Shown: positions 33,756 through 47,203, counted from the stretch's first letter. The stretch is 64,000 nt of DNA from Isoetes taiwanensis (GCA_021234155.1 JAJEKV010000034.1:1610001-1674000), one strand, 5' to 3'. The notes: generated by a model from the letters alone, not told the origin. Made by a program: numbers and translations.

Positions 33756-34004
33756 GTTCAACATCAAGACAAAAGCTTTCTCCTAATAACCTTGTCATCC
33801 AACATCTTGGAGACAAAGGCTTTCTTTTGAACTAATATTGAATTCTATATGTGGTCTATTGGATAATATTGAGTTCTATATGTGATTTATTGCATGTTGC
33901 TTGAAAAGGAAATAGATGGAATACAAAGGATTACAAAAAGTGAACAAAGACAAAAGAAAAGCATGTACCTAATCCCTGTAATGAAAAATCCTCTAGGTAT
34001 TCGG

Positions 34005-34180
34005 CCTTAAGAAAATTGTTTGCGATTGTAAACTAAGGGGATAAATGTGTCAAAATGCTGGAAACCTTAAGAAAATTGTTTGCAGTGCAAGTGGATAAAT
34101 GTGTCAAAATGTTTAAGGAAACCTTAAGAAAATTGTTTGACTGCAAACCAAGGAGATAAACGTGTCAAGATGTTGAAAAT
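34005..34180. repeat. 57-60-bp tandem repeat, three copies
   Basis: Units starting CCTTAAGAAAATTGTTTG begin at 34005, 34065 and 34122 and share GATAAATGTGTCAAAATG. There is no coding content. Confidence 0.88.
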
Positions 34181-34219
34181 GTTGATTCATTCTAATATAT
34201 AAAGAACATGAAGCTTTTG

Positions 34220-34620
34220 TACATATAAGGTCTTATCTTTTGCTTTATTCTATGCCACAATACAACTATATTCTTGGAAAAGTACATGTTTATCTTTTGC
34301 TTTATTCTATGCCACAATACAACTCTATTCTTGAAAAAGTACAACTCTTCTTAAAAAAATTGTCTCTCGTTAAATATAGAATTGAATTAAATATAGAATT
34401 GAATTGAAGCAAGCCCTTTTTAAAATTAAAATTCTACTTTTCTTTAAACTCATTTCTTGTTATTAGTTTTTCGCAGCATATATAATGCATATACATTTTT
34501 TGTTTGATTTGAATTTGAAGCCATTTTTTCTATGAGGATGCATTTACGTTGAGGATGCATTTACCTTGGACATGTGTTTTTAAAAATTGAGGATGCATTT
34601 ACCTTGGGCATGTGTTTTTA
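34220..34620. repeat. further tandem duplications downstream of SWEET
   Basis: A unit of about 65 bp (TATCTTTTGCTTTATTCTAT ... AAGTACA) is present twice at 34230-34350. Units of about 35 bp with GAGGATGCATTTACCTTG occur three times at 34533-34620. I see no gene from 33700 to 35750; the frames at 34618-34887 (minus) and 35102-35488 (minus) have no recognisable motif. Confidence 0.75.
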
Positions 34621-35754
34621 AAATTTAACCCTGACGCATGATACATTTAAGGTAAATGTGTTGTGGATATAGAGATCTGAAGGGAATGCAAATTTGGACC
34701 ATCCAAATGTTTTTTGTGCATGCAGATAGGTTTCTTTGTGGGGAGTCACAAAGAAAGAGGAAGGAGGGTCGGATGGAGGACGGGCATTCAATCTCCAACT
34801 TGGAGTGGTCTCCAAAGAAGCATCAAAAAATTGAAAGTGCATCAAAAAATTGGAAGTACATGAAACACACGTGAAGAATACAAGCAAAATTAGAGACCTG
34901 GGTCATAGCCCAAAACCAGATCGATTCCCTCAGACTAAGGGAAGCATAAAAAACACAGGATTAATCCAAGCTGGGCTTGACAAAATCTCCAAAGAAGTAT
35001 AAAAATTTGGAAGTAATCCAACTCGAAAATAAGGCAAATACTTTTCTAGTGCTTTTCTAGATCGAGCATGCCTTCTTGTTTAGATCGGATAGTGGCCCCA
35101 ACTAGGGTTCTAAGAACCGCTTATCCCTTAAGAACCCTTCCAAAGGAACTTGGCTAAAAAGACAGTCGTTCGTGAAAAGGATCTGCCTTGAGATCAGATC
35201 AGACACCCCCAAACTTGGGCCAGAAGATAAATGGGCAGTAATCGATTCTGCCTTGGCAGTGCCGCTGCCTGAAATGGATGCAGAAGTGCATCTTCTGACC
35301 ATGTTTCTGCCTTTGCATTCAATCTTCAACTTGGGTTTATGTAGTATGAGAGAAGATGAAGAAACATCCCCTGTTTCGCCTTTTCTTGCATTGAAATCTC
35401 TGGCCTGTGCAATTTGGGGTGCATAGGAGACGGAAAAAGAAGATTTGCTGACATAAAGGAATCTCACAATTCCATAGCTGTAGGGCAAAGAATAAGTCAG
35501 GAGTTAGTCTGATTTTGCTTTTGTAATTAAGTCTACTTCGCCAAATTGTGTGAGAAGTAGGTCTGCTGATATTTTCATATTGTTTGGGAGTTCAAATCCC
35601 TGATGTTTCATGCAACAACAGACTCCTGATAACAATTGGGGTTGCTCATCTCTTTTTGATCCTGGTAATAATTGGGGTCCAGAGGCCTTTGATATTGTTG
35701 TTCAAAGAGAGGGATATGCCAAGACGATTAATGGCTTGGGAGGAGTTAAAACAT

Positions 35755-36330
35755 TTAATCCCAAGTGTATCTTGGGAATTGATTTCCCCAATGACAGCAT
35801 TTATTTAAATTAAACCTTCTTCTAGAAGCAACACCAAAGCAATTAATAATATTTAAATAAGCAGAAATATTAGAGAGATCATATTTGAGAAAGCTGAAAC
35901 AATCATCAGCATATTGGAGGATATTCATATTTGAGGAGTTATCAGGAAGCAGCAGTCCCTTAAAGGTTCCAATTTGTTGAGGATGATTGATTACCCGAGC
36001 AAGAATTTCAGCAACCGCAATAAAAATATAGGGGGCAAGGGGCCAACCTTGTCTCACTCCCTTGGCAAGAGGGAAAAACTTGCCAGGAGAACCATAGATG
36101 ACTGAGCTCTGGAATTAAGCCCAAGGATCAAGTGAATAAGCCTAGAAGAAAAGTCAATCTTTTGAAGAGCAAAATCTATAAAATCCAATTAACAGAATCA
36201 AAGGCTTTTGAGAAATCCAGCTTGAGAAGGATACAGTCTTGGTTTAAGAAGGAAAACACAGCATTGGGAAAGTGCGAACTTTTGGAGGGTCTTTGTAAGA
36301 GTGACTTGGAGGGTTTTTATTAATCTTGCA
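35755..36330 (-). mobile_element. L1-type reverse transcriptase fragment
   Basis: On the minus strand LLKLDFSKAFDSVNW (about 36235-36185), then FSWQVF, MRQGWPLAPYIFIAVAEIL and NILQYADDC give consecutive RT motifs, including the YADD catalytic box. Frame changes occur near 36060 and 36120. Sequence and codon style differ from the GC-rich LINE family 1, so this is an L1 lineage of lower GC content. Both ends are missing. Confidence 0.8.
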
Positions 36331-37286
36331 ACTTTCATTTACGTATAGTTGGTGTTGACTTTATTTGTGAATACAATATATTCATTCAATAGTCTTTCAT
36401 TTTTAATTGAAGGAAACTATAGTTGATGTCAATTTGATTTATGAAGATAGTATTTTCATTTGGGTAAGATGATTACGCTTAATGACAAAAACTTCAAGTT
36501 CAAGAAATGTTAATTCTAAACCACAACTGCAATGACTAACAAAGATGACATGCATGTATCAAATTGTAAGCAAAAAAGAAGACATAGTTGAATCCTAATA
36601 GATATTAGTTTTGCAATCAATAAACAATAGTATCACACTCATGTTTCTGCATATTCATCATCAACAAACGTACAACGCATTTTCTTTTTGTTTGTTGCGC
36701 AAGCATTTGAGATGATGAAATTGCCATGGTTTTTGCATCATAATGCCTTCTTGTGTCCTTAGAGGCACTCGATGCCTGCAAACGATGATCCTTAACATGT
36801 TCGACCAGCAAGACTGTATAAGCCTTGAAGGGGCATGACCACTAGGGATATTATATATAAATATGGATTAGTCAAATATTCAGACAAAATAGATATGAAT
36901 TTTGCAAAAGCAATCGCGTTCTATATATATGATGTTATAGTGATCTCTAAGGTGATCAATTTTGGTGAAGCCTAACTTGTTAAGATTGAGAGTTTTTTGA
37001 TACAGAACAGAAGTATTTCAGGTTTTAAGTGCGCATAATTATTTTCCATCTTATAGGTCTCACTCATAGACGTAATAAAATTTTGTTCCAACTCACTTCA
37101 TTTCCTTATATGTGATCTATGTTGAACAGACGGGGACATTTCTTCATCGTGTAATCAGATTCAAGCCTATTATATATGTAGCCTCATTTTCAATTTATTT
37201 GCTTTTTCTGATTGTAAGATAGTGCACATTTATCTGGGATTTATTAGAAATGTGAGAGAGATATTTCTGGAAGATAGTTGGCTTTT

Positions 37287-37306
37287 TGTTGATGATGATG
37301 ATGATT
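37287..37306. repeat. (GAT)n microsatellite
   Basis: Short run of GATGATGATGATGAT with no associated gene. Confidence 0.7.
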
Positions 37307-37436
37307 CATCCACTTTGAGAGAGGGTATTGTAATTGAATGTGAGTTGAATCTTCACAAAATATAATAAAAGTTTCAAAGTATTGGATTTCATCCTTGTAT
37401 AAGCCATTCCACTACAATATATAAGAAGAGGAAGAT

Positions 37437-37570
37437 TTTTTTGGGTTGCCTCTAGGGAAGCAAACCCTTGTTTATGTGGGCTTTTGGCATATTCTAGGTA
37501 TATGCTAGAATATCCCTATGCTGGTGACTGCTCCAAACCTCCTACTTCCTGTAAACTGGCGGTCACCTGC
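37437..37570 (+). repeat. dispersed repeat R1, copy 2
   Basis: Starts TTTTTTGGGTTGCCTCTAGG, followed by AAACCCTTGTTTATGTGGGC, GGTATATGCTAGAATAT and CTGTAAACTGGCGGTC. It aligns along its length with copies at 21400-21620 (minus) and 49413-49590 (plus). Confidence 0.7.
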
Positions 37571-37786
37571 TCAAAGTCGCGCTGTGGAGATCGGCTGCAG
37601 AACCAGTTGAATCGCAATGTTAGGAATTATTTTCCAGGTAATCGCCAATGGAGCCCAGAGTGATCAAGCTTACAAAACGTTGTCCTTCGTAATGGGTTAG
37701 ATTCATACTCCACCTTAAATGACAATCTTATCCGCCTCTTTGCTTCTTATGGATGTTTACTTGAGGTCAATCAAGGTTTTAACGGA

Positions 37787-38203
37787 ATGGCAAAACCAAA
37801 TGGAATGTTGTCATTTGTGCAAACAACAAGCTTGGACAATGTGACAGTTGATTTGTACACCAAAATGCAGTTCTCAGACGTTAGAAGTAAGAATTATGTT
37901 TGTATTACTGTTCTGAAAGCATGCGCATTGACAGGAGCTCTTGAACATGGCAGACTGATTCATAATGAAATTATAGATGATGAATTAGAACCTGACATTT
38001 CTATTTGCAATACCCTTGTTGATATTTATGCAAAATGTGGGAACCTGGAGGATGCACACAATGTATTTGACAAAAGTTCAAATAGAGATGTGGTGACCTG
38101 GGGTATAATGATATCAGCATATGCTCAGTTTGGACGTGGTCTACATGCTCTAGAGCTTTTTGCAGAAATGCAGAAGAATGGCCTAAATAGAATAGATATG
38201 CCT
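37787..38203 (+). pseudogene. PPR (pentatricopeptide repeat) protein fragment
   Basis: The frame reads YVCITVLKACALTGALEHGR, then PDISICNTLVDIYAKCGNLE and a VTWGIMISAYAQFGRGLHAL block, which are three consecutive P/L/S-type PPR motifs. PPR proteins bind organellar RNA and act in editing, splicing or stability; full-length land-plant members have 10-20 motifs. Similarity stops after LFAEMQKNGLNR (about 38200), and the remaining frame to 38476 is unrelated. There is no N-terminal targeting sequence or further motif upstream. It is an isolated remnant. Confidence 0.8.
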
Positions 38204-39200
38204 AGAAGCATTGCATATTTTTTCTTTCGTCTATCTAGTTTTTTTATGGCATATTCCTACATTTGGAAAGCATGTTGCATGATCTCTATGATCTTCTATG
38301 ATGGGAAATGCTTCATCTATAGCAATAGAATCCATTTCCTCGTGTTTATTAAACGCTGGAACCAACACACAGGCAATATGTCTGCAACGTTCCATGCTGT
38401 AGACAGGCTTTTCCTATTCTGGTACAAGCATGTAAGCTCAGGTAGAGTATCTTGTTTGATGCAACACAAACGCTGACTGAAGCAGAGTAACCTTTTTTGT
38501 GCAAGACAAATGCTGTAACCTAGCATAAACCTAAATTGACAATCCAAAGTGTTACAAAGATATATCAGGCTTTCTTTCCCTGTATTAATGTTGTCTCTTC
38601 TTTCCTTCATCCATTGTGAATTTGGAGTTTATAACATTTTTCTGTATTGTGTTTTTGTTTCTGCTAAAGTTCGTCGCATATTAAGTTCCTACATGAATAA
38701 TTGACATACTTACTGTATGCTAACAATTTTGTTATCTCCTTTCTTTTGTCCGGAAAGGAGGGTTTGAATTATCAATTAAGGAATGGATGGTGTCTTCATG
38801 GTCATCCAATGATTAAAATGTAGACAATGTTTTCGTGAATGTAAATAAATAAAACCCTCTCTGCCAGATTGATATGGTCTTCTCTCCCCTTTTCCTCCAA
38901 CAGATGGCAGCTATAAACGGATTTAAAATTGGTACTATTGTTAATTTCTGCGGTACAACTTTTGAAGACGTATTAGAGCTCTAGCTAAAGAGGAGGATGA
39001 CAACAAAACTAACATATGAGCTATATTTTTAATAAGCAGTTTTGTCATTATCCAAGATATTAAAACCAGCCATAGAAAGCGCGGATAATATATGTATTTC
39101 TGCTCTCAGTATTGATTAGACTAATGATAATCAAGTTTCCTTTATATTTGCATCTGAAGATGTTGCTTATTTTATCTTTGTTTGCATCATCTTGCATTAG

Positions 39201-42200
39201 ATGGGGAGCATGGATAGAGCATGCCGTGTGAAGGTTCATATCATGGCCTTAAAATGCATAAAAAGGAGAACAGTGGTAATAGACTCTGGAGACCCATACA
39301 TAAAGGTCAAGATTGAGAATAAGAAGAGACGATCTTCGGAGGTGAGCACATCCGTTTCACCTGTGGAAAATTGCATTCGGCAATCGTTTGAGCAATGGGA
39401 ATTACTGAAACATATAAGTGCTGCGTAGTTTTGCATGGTATTGTGCAGGTTGAATGATTACAGCTAATGTATTATTCCTAAACAGATCAAGACTTCACTT
39501 ACTAAAGATGGACTTGTTGAAGTTGATCAGAGTTTTACATTTGATGTGAAGGATCCAAAGGTGAATGAGTCTTTAGTTACCTGATGACTTTCATATATCG
39601 TGTTTGTATGTAATAAATCCTGATGGGCATTTATGTCTTGCAAGCGGCAGACTGCAACACTGTCTTTGCATCTGTTTGTTAAAACATTGTTTGGAACCAA
39701 GTTATCTCTTGGTAGTTGTGGAAGTGTGCCCATCGTAAGCTTCCTACATGACATCTTGAGTGAGTTTTATTATATTTTAATTTTTAAAAGAAGCTTTTCT
39801 GTTGTTGGTTACTTGTTCTAAGAGCTTAATACGATTCTCTTCTCAGTTGGTGAAATGTGTCTAACTCGGATGTCAACATTCTATTTGATACAGGTGGATG
39901 CGATATTGACCCAAGTGGTACGACCTTCATTTTTTTAATAGGAACCGGCCATTGTCTGGAAAGGTAAATTTACATCGCCTATTTGTTAGCCCTTGGAATG
40001 AGGATGGAAAAGGATCATGAATTTTGCAGTTCAAAAAGAAACCATCTTGTTGGAATGGTCTATGTATACGAATTTGAGTTTGAATTTTAACTTGATATGG
40101 AGCACAACTTGGTAATGTAGCTAGGCAAAAGCTTTCAAACTATGCATGCCATAGTGTGCAAAGTGACTATTATGACCACTTTGGCAATTTGGGCTTCTCA
40201 TAGTTAGTTCTTGCCAAGGCAGAAATAGTTTTCTTCTGGAGTTTTGAACTTTATCCATTTTCTGCATTTACGTTGGGTATTTTAAGGAAGTCAGTAATTT
40301 ACATGCATTACTAATTCTCGTGCGAAGAAATCTAGAAGATAGATTTTATGATAGTTCTATAGCCTATTTTTAGGCATTCAATAATTAATATTAATCGAGC
40401 CATTTTAGACCCCCAGGCCTCTATGGCAAAAAAATATATTCAATCTGACCGAAGAATTAAATCTCTTATCAGTAACCATTGGCCTAATGTCTTTGCAGGT
40501 CTTAATGCATATACTTGTAGGAGTTCCAGAAGCAGAGCAGACCATTAAAGCTTTTGTTGGTACTTGGAATGTTGGCAATGCAAGACCAGTAATGCCACTA
40601 TGCTTTATATTTCCACACAAGTCAAGCTATCAGAAGCATCCTGGCTGGTGTTGGTCTTCTTAAGTTCTGTTGTTAAGTGTTGCTCTTGTGTCCTTAGCAA
40701 GCATAATTGTCGCCTATGGCAAAATGAGACATCTTAGTGACAAATATGGGTGCATTTTGCAGTTTATCAGGGGTAATTGTCATCAATAGTATGTAAATAT
40801 GCTTGTTTACCACAAAGACAGATGGGAGTTGCAATCCATAGAGAAATGCAATGTAAATTCACATGGATCACTAATTCTCCACATAGACTTTATATTTAGG
40901 TCAAACTCTTTTCTCAATGCTGTAAACCTGAGAGAGATAATACCCATGAACAATCACATGGTTTATGACATGCTGTTTGCAAAATGTCCAATTGATTAGG
41001 ATGGATTCTAATTTATTTTGTAATACGGACAAACATTGTTTAGCTCACTGCTGATTATAAATTCCGTTTCTGAATGCAGCCAAAGGATTTGTCTTCGTGG
41101 CTTCTAAATAATGGAATCTACGATATTGTGGCTGTTGGCTCACAGGTTCGTATACGATGACATTGCAATCCTTTCTCCTTATTTGTTTCTTGAAGGAAAG
41201 GGCAACCTTTATATCAATCATGCTCACAATGGATGCCATAGATACTTTGAAGGGGATATAGCAAAATCAGCAGAGAGAATTAATTAGGCATATATGGTGT
41301 ATACCACCTCTCAACATGTATGATTATATATTTACTTTTTCCTAAGATTTACTCGAGGCAATAGTAATTCTGTTTTGGGAACTTCCAAAGCACTTTTTGG
41401 ATCATTGAAGTTAGTAGACACAATTATATTGGATCATCTGAGTTAGTAGACGCAATTATAATTGAGTATGCAATGAAGTGGTCTTTCTCTACCTTGACGG
41501 AGGCAAGGAAGGAAGGAAGGAAGGAAGGAAGTTACTTTTATCGTCCACGGAGACCAATCGGTCTATGGGACCCAATACAAAAACGCAGCAAGCGGATTAT
41601 CGCCGGATTAAAAACCCCCACCGGCGGGTTTTCGAGGGAAAAACCGTGGCGAAAGAATCAGCCTGCCGACAAACCGCTAATCATATAAAATGCGTAAACA
41701 TCCCAATATATACAAATATGCACCACCCCCAGAAGTGCCTAGTCACGGACAAACCAAAGGGGGGCAAAGGTGACCTCGCAGTCCGGTACCTCCCTCCGGA
41801 TGTATGACCCCGTGGCACGCATCGACGGCGGTGTGTTCATCGCAAAATGCAAGGGCACGCCCAGTACCGCACTAAGGGAGCGTGATCCGCCCGAACCGAC
41901 CGAACGCTGGGCAACTCTGGAAAGTGTGAGACTCATCCTCAACGGCACCCGTTTGACAGCACTGACAGAGCCTGTCCTGGCGGGGCTCCCCAATCCACCT
42001 GCCCGTCTCGAGCGCGAAGATGGTGGGCACCCAATGCCGAATGGAGGCAATGAGCTGCGCTTTTCGGTGGGCAAATGGGAACGCAGGTAGAGCTGTGGCC
42101 CCCGCTAACACGGGGTTGATGTGCTCCTTGTAATGGGCCATTTTGACCTGCTCTAGAGCAATGGGATCCCGAGCTTGCCAAGGAAACAAGCATCTAGGTA

Positions 42201-44056
42201 CTCCCCGCAGGCCGCCACGATCGGCCATTGCGCCCGGTACCAGACGCATCATGCTCCCCGCACGTTCCATCTGGCGAACCACTGATCTCTCTTACCCCTC
42301 CAACAGGCCCTAAGCCGCTGCGGACTCATGGCCACAGTGTAAGCCAGGTGCGGGAGCCGAGCATCACCCATAGTAACCACTTTCTGAAAATAGACGATGT
42401 GTCTATCAAGGGCTGCCGCTGGCGGCAAGAATCCATTTCTGCAGCAGACCGATAGGGGACTGAAGGTTTCACCCCAAGTGCCCGTGCCAAAATGCCTTCT
42501 CGACTGCCCAAGTCATTCCGTGTCGCCAAAGAGACGACCGGGGCCCCAAACCTCGACCCCGTCATGAAGGGACAGTTCTCGACCGGTGCGAAACAGATGT
42601 GACCGATGGCCCCAATCATATAGCTCGCCTGGTGACCGTTGTTCTGCATTGTATAAAAGCGCTTTCCAGCCTGTCACCACCCCGCGGATAGACGCCCAAA
42701 GCCAGAGCGAGGAGGGGAACTCCACCCCTAGGTACTTGTAGGTGGGCGTGACGCCCACAGGCTGTCCCCGATATGTGAGTGCAGGAGGCATGGGGTGACG
42801 TGAAGAGGATATGAGAACCACCCTGGTCTTGGCCAGATTGACGCGCATGTCTGTAGCCTGACAAAATGTGACAGGCATGATAAATTGTGCATCTTCTACT
42901 TTGAGTCTGTTCCCAAATATTATTCTTATGATTCCAGGAATGCGATTTTGTTCCAAGGCCACCTTTTGTGGAATGCGGAAAGGAATGAATGCACACTTTG
43001 AAGTACATCACTTTTCTTGGCCCTTATCATTTTCTCAGAGGTTTAGTAGCTAAATGCTGAAATTTTATTGAATAGGCAAAATCTTGGAGATAGGTATAAG
43101 CTGGTTCATGCTAGATCAAGGAACCAAATGAGGCTTGCCATTTTTGTTCGGGATAATGCAGAGGTATTGTCTTATTAAATAATGCCAATAAGCTGCATAC
43201 TAAGATTTTTGTTAGTTGCAGAAAAGAATATCTGAAGTTGATAGCGGATCTGAAGCAACTGGTGTAGGCCATGTCATGGCGAACAAGGGCGTTGTATGTA
43301 TCGCATTTAAGGTACAATGGTAAACGAGTTTAATTCAAATATTGACTGATAATCTATTGCAGTTTTGGGATACTACGCTATTCTTTGTGAATCATCATTT
43401 CATAGGAGGCTTGCATCTTTATACTTAGTTCGGCTTCAGAAGAATTTTCTTTGCAGCTTCTCCTCTCTTGTTCAAAGCTTAACGGAGGGACTAAAAGCCC
43501 ATACTTCAGATCCATATTTTATCATCTTCCAATTGAATGGATGTTCTTACACTGTTTTTTGCGGTAAAGTGTTCTTAATCGGTTACTATATGATTCTTCT
43601 ATACATTGTCCCCACTTATAAATCCTAAGATATTCATTGGACGTCACCGTTTCCCAGAGGTTGATTCGTTATCATGAGTTGTGTTCTGATAGTATTTACA
43701 TCCATCAGATGCTAATAATGTTTATTCTACAGACTTATTACTTCATTCCAAATCCTAAAAATCCTGAAATTGTAACTCTGGATCAGCAATCAAACTCAAA
43801 TATTGCAGGGCTTCATGGATCTAACAAATTCCACAGTATATGCATCAACAAGAGAAATTGAAACCAAAGTGAAGTGGGAAAATCATCTACCAGCAGATCA
43901 CATATTTCTAACAGACAAGATACTGAATATTGCAAGGCCTATGTTACATGGAAGTTAATAATTAAGATAGAAAGTGATGGAAGTGCAAGTGCATGGTTTA
44001 CAGGCATGTTTGAAGAAAAGGACGCTTCAAGGGCCAGGCATTCTTTGGTGCCATGA
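39201..44056 (+). pseudogene. C2-domain inositol-polyphosphate 5-phosphatase relic
   Basis: Exons with good GT-AG borders remain at 39201-39341 (DSGDPYIKVKIENKKRRSSE, a C2 calcium-binding-type strand), 39486-39560 (SLTKDGLVEVDQSFTFDVKD), 39651-39734 (TATLSLHLFVKTLFGTKLSL), 40499-40588 (KAFVGTWNVGNARP), 41080-41145 (PKDLSSWLLNNGIYDIVAVG), 43076-43163 (MRLAIFVRDNAE) and 43222-43311 (SEATGVGHVMANKG). The last four are the start and middle of the IPPc domain that removes the 5-phosphate from inositol phosphates or phosphoinositides. The exons that should carry ECNY, FVNSHLAA and the catalytic WLGDLNYR/SDHxPV blocks are not found. Weak C-terminal-like sequence lies at 43808-43950. LINE copy B interrupts the gene between 41.5 and 42.87 kb. 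I judge it dead, though an assembly gap could mimic this. Confidence 0.75.
41497..42870 (-). mobile_element. LINE family 1, copy B, 5'-truncated, inside the phosphatase relic
   Basis: On the minus strand the element starts inside the reverse transcriptase at TFCQATDMRVNLAKTRVV (about 42870). It continues through YKYLGVEF and the Cys/His tail (QCCQTGAVEDESHTFQSCPA near 42000-41890), the conserved 3' UTR hairpin (about 41600-41640) and the TGGTCTCCGTGGACGATAAA block (about 41560-41540). It ends in (TTCC)n rather than the ATTCT tail of copies A, C and D. Several frameshifts are present. Confidence 0.85.
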
Positions 44057-44509
44057 GCCCTACTTAGGCCAACATACTTGTCGCTAAGTGCCATTTACCA
44101 TTGTTAAACCATTGAATTACCACGTATAAACAACGGATACACCAAAATGTGCAAACACATGCACATATCAGTGGTCCGATCAAGCCTCAGCCTGGTGCAA
44201 AATGTGCAACCCGATAACCTCCGGTAAAGGCAGCACATGCAGCTACATCACACAGAGGCAGGAAAATAGAGAAAGCACAGAGACGGCTGATCCGGAATAG
44301 AAATTTAAAGCATAAAAATCGTCTGTCTTGTGTTTGACGAACACAGTGATGGCTACACAGGGGTAAACGCCATCACAGAGGCGGCAGCGATAATCCAGGA
44401 GCCAAATCCAAGATCCAGAAAATGCAGCAGTAGATGCAGCAGATGCAAGACCCAGACGCAACAGATGCCCTGCTGCAACCTCTTGCAACTCCACTTGCAA
44501 TATCCGGCA

Positions 44510-44800
44510 ATTCTACTACAGCCAGGAGGTCGGATGCATGCCCAGGAGGTCGGATGCATGCCCGCGACCAAAATGGAAAGAACCTAATTTCTATATTGAA
44601 CTATTACAAAAAAGCCACTTAAAAAAAAAAAGACAATCACCAAACCCAACCTTTGGCCAAAATCTTAGAAACATCTACAGCAAACCTTCTTGCTGGCTGG
44701 ACTTTATGTTAGAGATTTTGGCACGGAAGATGCCCTTAATCACCCTTCTGAATGTTAGAGATTTTGGCACGGAAGATGCCCTTAATCACCCTTCTGATCC
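44510..44800. repeat. short tandem duplications
   Basis: CCAGGAGGTCGGATGCATGC is present twice near 44522-44562. A 46-bp unit starting ATGTTAGAGATTTTGGCACG is present twice at 44706-44797 without visible differences. A (CTCC/CCTT)n run follows near 44828-44853. Confidence 0.88.
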
Positions 44801-44999
44801 TCGTGATAAAAATGTAAGTCAAGTCTCCCTCCCTCCTTCCCTCCCTCCCTCTAAGAATGCTCTTTTTTCTCTCTGGTAAACTCATATAATTAACATTTCA
44901 TTTTATTCATTTCTGGCTCTCTTGGTGGCCATTTCTCACCCTTTCCTTTCGATGATTTCTCCTACTTGGTGGCTTTCACTACGAAAAAGGTGCTTCAAT

Positions 45000-45430
45000 A
45001 CCCTAGAAAATACCCTTAAAAAATACCTATAAGATCCCCCTTTTCTGTCGAACAACAGGGGATAAAATAGGTTTTTGGAATTGGGGTATTTGGCCACAAT
45101 CCCCCTTTTCCTCATTTGTAAGATAATACCCCGTTACATTGGTGTCGCAATCCCCCTTTCAAAAGATGTAAAATCATCCCCGTTATCATTTGTAATATAA
45201 TACCCTCTTTCAAATAATACTCTATTTTAGATAATACCTTGTTATTATTTGTAAGCTAATACCCTGTTTCAAATAATACCCTTAATACCCTGTTTCAAAT
45301 AATACCCTGAAATAACATACCCCATTATCAATTATCATTTGTAAGATAATACCCTATTTCTGATAATACCCTGTTATCATCATTCATCTTTAAGAATACC
45401 CTGTTATTATTTGTAAGATAATACTCATTT
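45000..45430. repeat. degenerate AT-rich array (AATACCC words)
   Basis: About 430 bp are made of variable units of 25-40 bp with AATACCC(C/T), GTTATCATTTGTAAGATAAT and CCCCTTTTC. There is no coding content. Similar words (AAAATACCCCAAT, TCCCCTTTT) form the 54-bp array at 48.1-48.3 kb, so the two may share an origin. Confidence 0.7.
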
Positions 45431-47080
45431 CAAACAAGTTGATAAATGACAAATTGATCACAATTGATCAGTAGGAAATAGATAAGATTTCTCATTATTT
45501 CAGAATACAGAATTACAATACAGAATATCAAGTATCAGAATTATCTTAAATTAACATAAAGGTCATGTTTACTACAGTAAAAAATACCTATATTCAACTG
45601 AGTGCCTGCCTAGATACACTCAAATGAAGAAGCCCTTGGGAAACTCAAATGACTTCCTCCACCCTCTTGGCTATTATTCACATAATTGCTTCTGCACCTT
45701 CACTTTTGGTAGATGATCCATCGCTGGAGGCAGTTGAACATGAGGCATTCTTCTATTGAACAAGATCGAGAAGAAAAAACCTTGATTTGGATTTGGAGAC
45801 GAAATTGCTTGCCGAGAAACATTAGGCCATTTTGCAGGATTTCAGGAATCGCTCCATGCAAAGTTATCACTCCATGCAAAGCTGCAGAAGTAGCCAGCCT
45901 TTGCAGATGTAAGCACGAGGATTACATCTCATTTTCAGTAACATCTGATAATTGCAATCCAGAAAAGTTGCAGTTAAAGCATCAAAAATGGCAAGACCAA
46001 TTGCACTTCATAAGACCTTTTCGTGTTTCGTCTTTTGCCACATGAAGACGTCATAAACTTCCACGTTGCAACGACATATTATTGCGAATGCTCCCAACTG
46101 CGAAAAGGTGATCAAAATCAGACTAAAAAAGGAGATCCACTAGGAATGTCCTGCCATTCAAATTTAGTTGGATTTGAAGATATAAGTGACGTGCTGGGAA
46201 CTTCGTCCCGCCCGCCCCCAAGATTATTCTGCTAGCAAACATGGAGATGCAACACCAAAAAATTGGAAACAACTTGGGTTTAGCTCTAAATGGATATTAA
46301 CAAAACAGAGTTAACACATGATCTGCAAAGGAAGGGAAAGAGGGAACTAACTAAATTGGAATAACAAAAAACCAAAGATATTGTTACTATTTCCATATGT
46401 ACTAATGGAGAGGCAGAGGCAGCAATTAAAATACAGTTTGCTCAAGGCTTGGAGAACATAAAAGAAAAAATGCAACTAGATTTAAGTTGCATTTCATCAA
46501 TTAAATGGAAAGATGTCATCATCCTCCTCGAAATCTCATCTTTTTCATTGATAGACAACTCCACCCTCTCAATATTGCAATTTGGGATCAGTTTGCCTTT
46601 AGCACATTGCTTTGCAAACCCGCATATAGATCTCTTGATATTAACACAGCTTTCCCTCTGTTTGGATCTATCTTATGCAAAGCTCTAGCAGCTGGTTTTT
46701 GTTGGCTGAGAATTGCCATGTTCAATGCATGCCCTTCTCAGCAAATCAATGAGTTTTGCCCTCATATGGCCTTTATTCTGAGAACCCTCAGGTCGCCAAA
46801 TTATTCTTAAGCATCAAGGAAATTTACACAGACAGTCAAGCATAAAGATCGGGGTCCAAATTCCTAAACCGAGCTTCACGCAATCTAACGAGTTCATTAC
46901 AAGAAATATTTTGCACTTGTTTTCTACCTGAAAGAGGGCCGCAGATCACTGACTTGCATGTAACAGAAATGATTCCAATGCCTTTTGCGAGTAATTTAGG
47001 TGCCTTCATAGACATAAAACCGTATTACATATCGTAATCTGTAAAGGAAGGGTACTTAAGCAATAGCCATAGGATTTTAC
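45430..47080. other. no recognisable gene
   Basis: Plus-strand frames at 45713-46045 and 46505-46810, and a minus-strand frame reading ELSINEKDEISRRMMTSFHL near 46560-46490, are protein-like in places but match no family I know. They may be exons of the hypothetical leftward gene starting near 47203. Confidence 0.35.
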
Positions 47081-47203
47081 CTGAAATGCTTCATGGCCGG
47101 ATTTGAAGCCAGCTTGGAGGATGCCGAGCATCTCTTGTAGCATGAATACGCTAGATTCGGGAACATTTGCGCCTGCCTCCGCCATATTTATAGGGTTTGC
47201 CAT
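47081..47203 (-). CDS. possible first exon of an unidentified leftward gene
   Basis: A minus-strand ATG at 47203 (or the in-frame one at 47185) opens MAEAGANVPESSVFMLQEML, GILQAGFKSGHEAFQ and then a good splice donor (CAG|GTAAAA at 47080). The composition and donor look like the start of a real gene, but no following exon or family is recognised. A TATA-like TTTATAGGG overlaps the region. Confidence is low; it may be a stranded exon. Confidence 0.3.

Noticed and set aside
37787-38476. Complete 229-residue PPR gene
   Set aside because: Only about three PPR motifs are present; the last 90 residues are unrelated and no further motifs or domains flank them.
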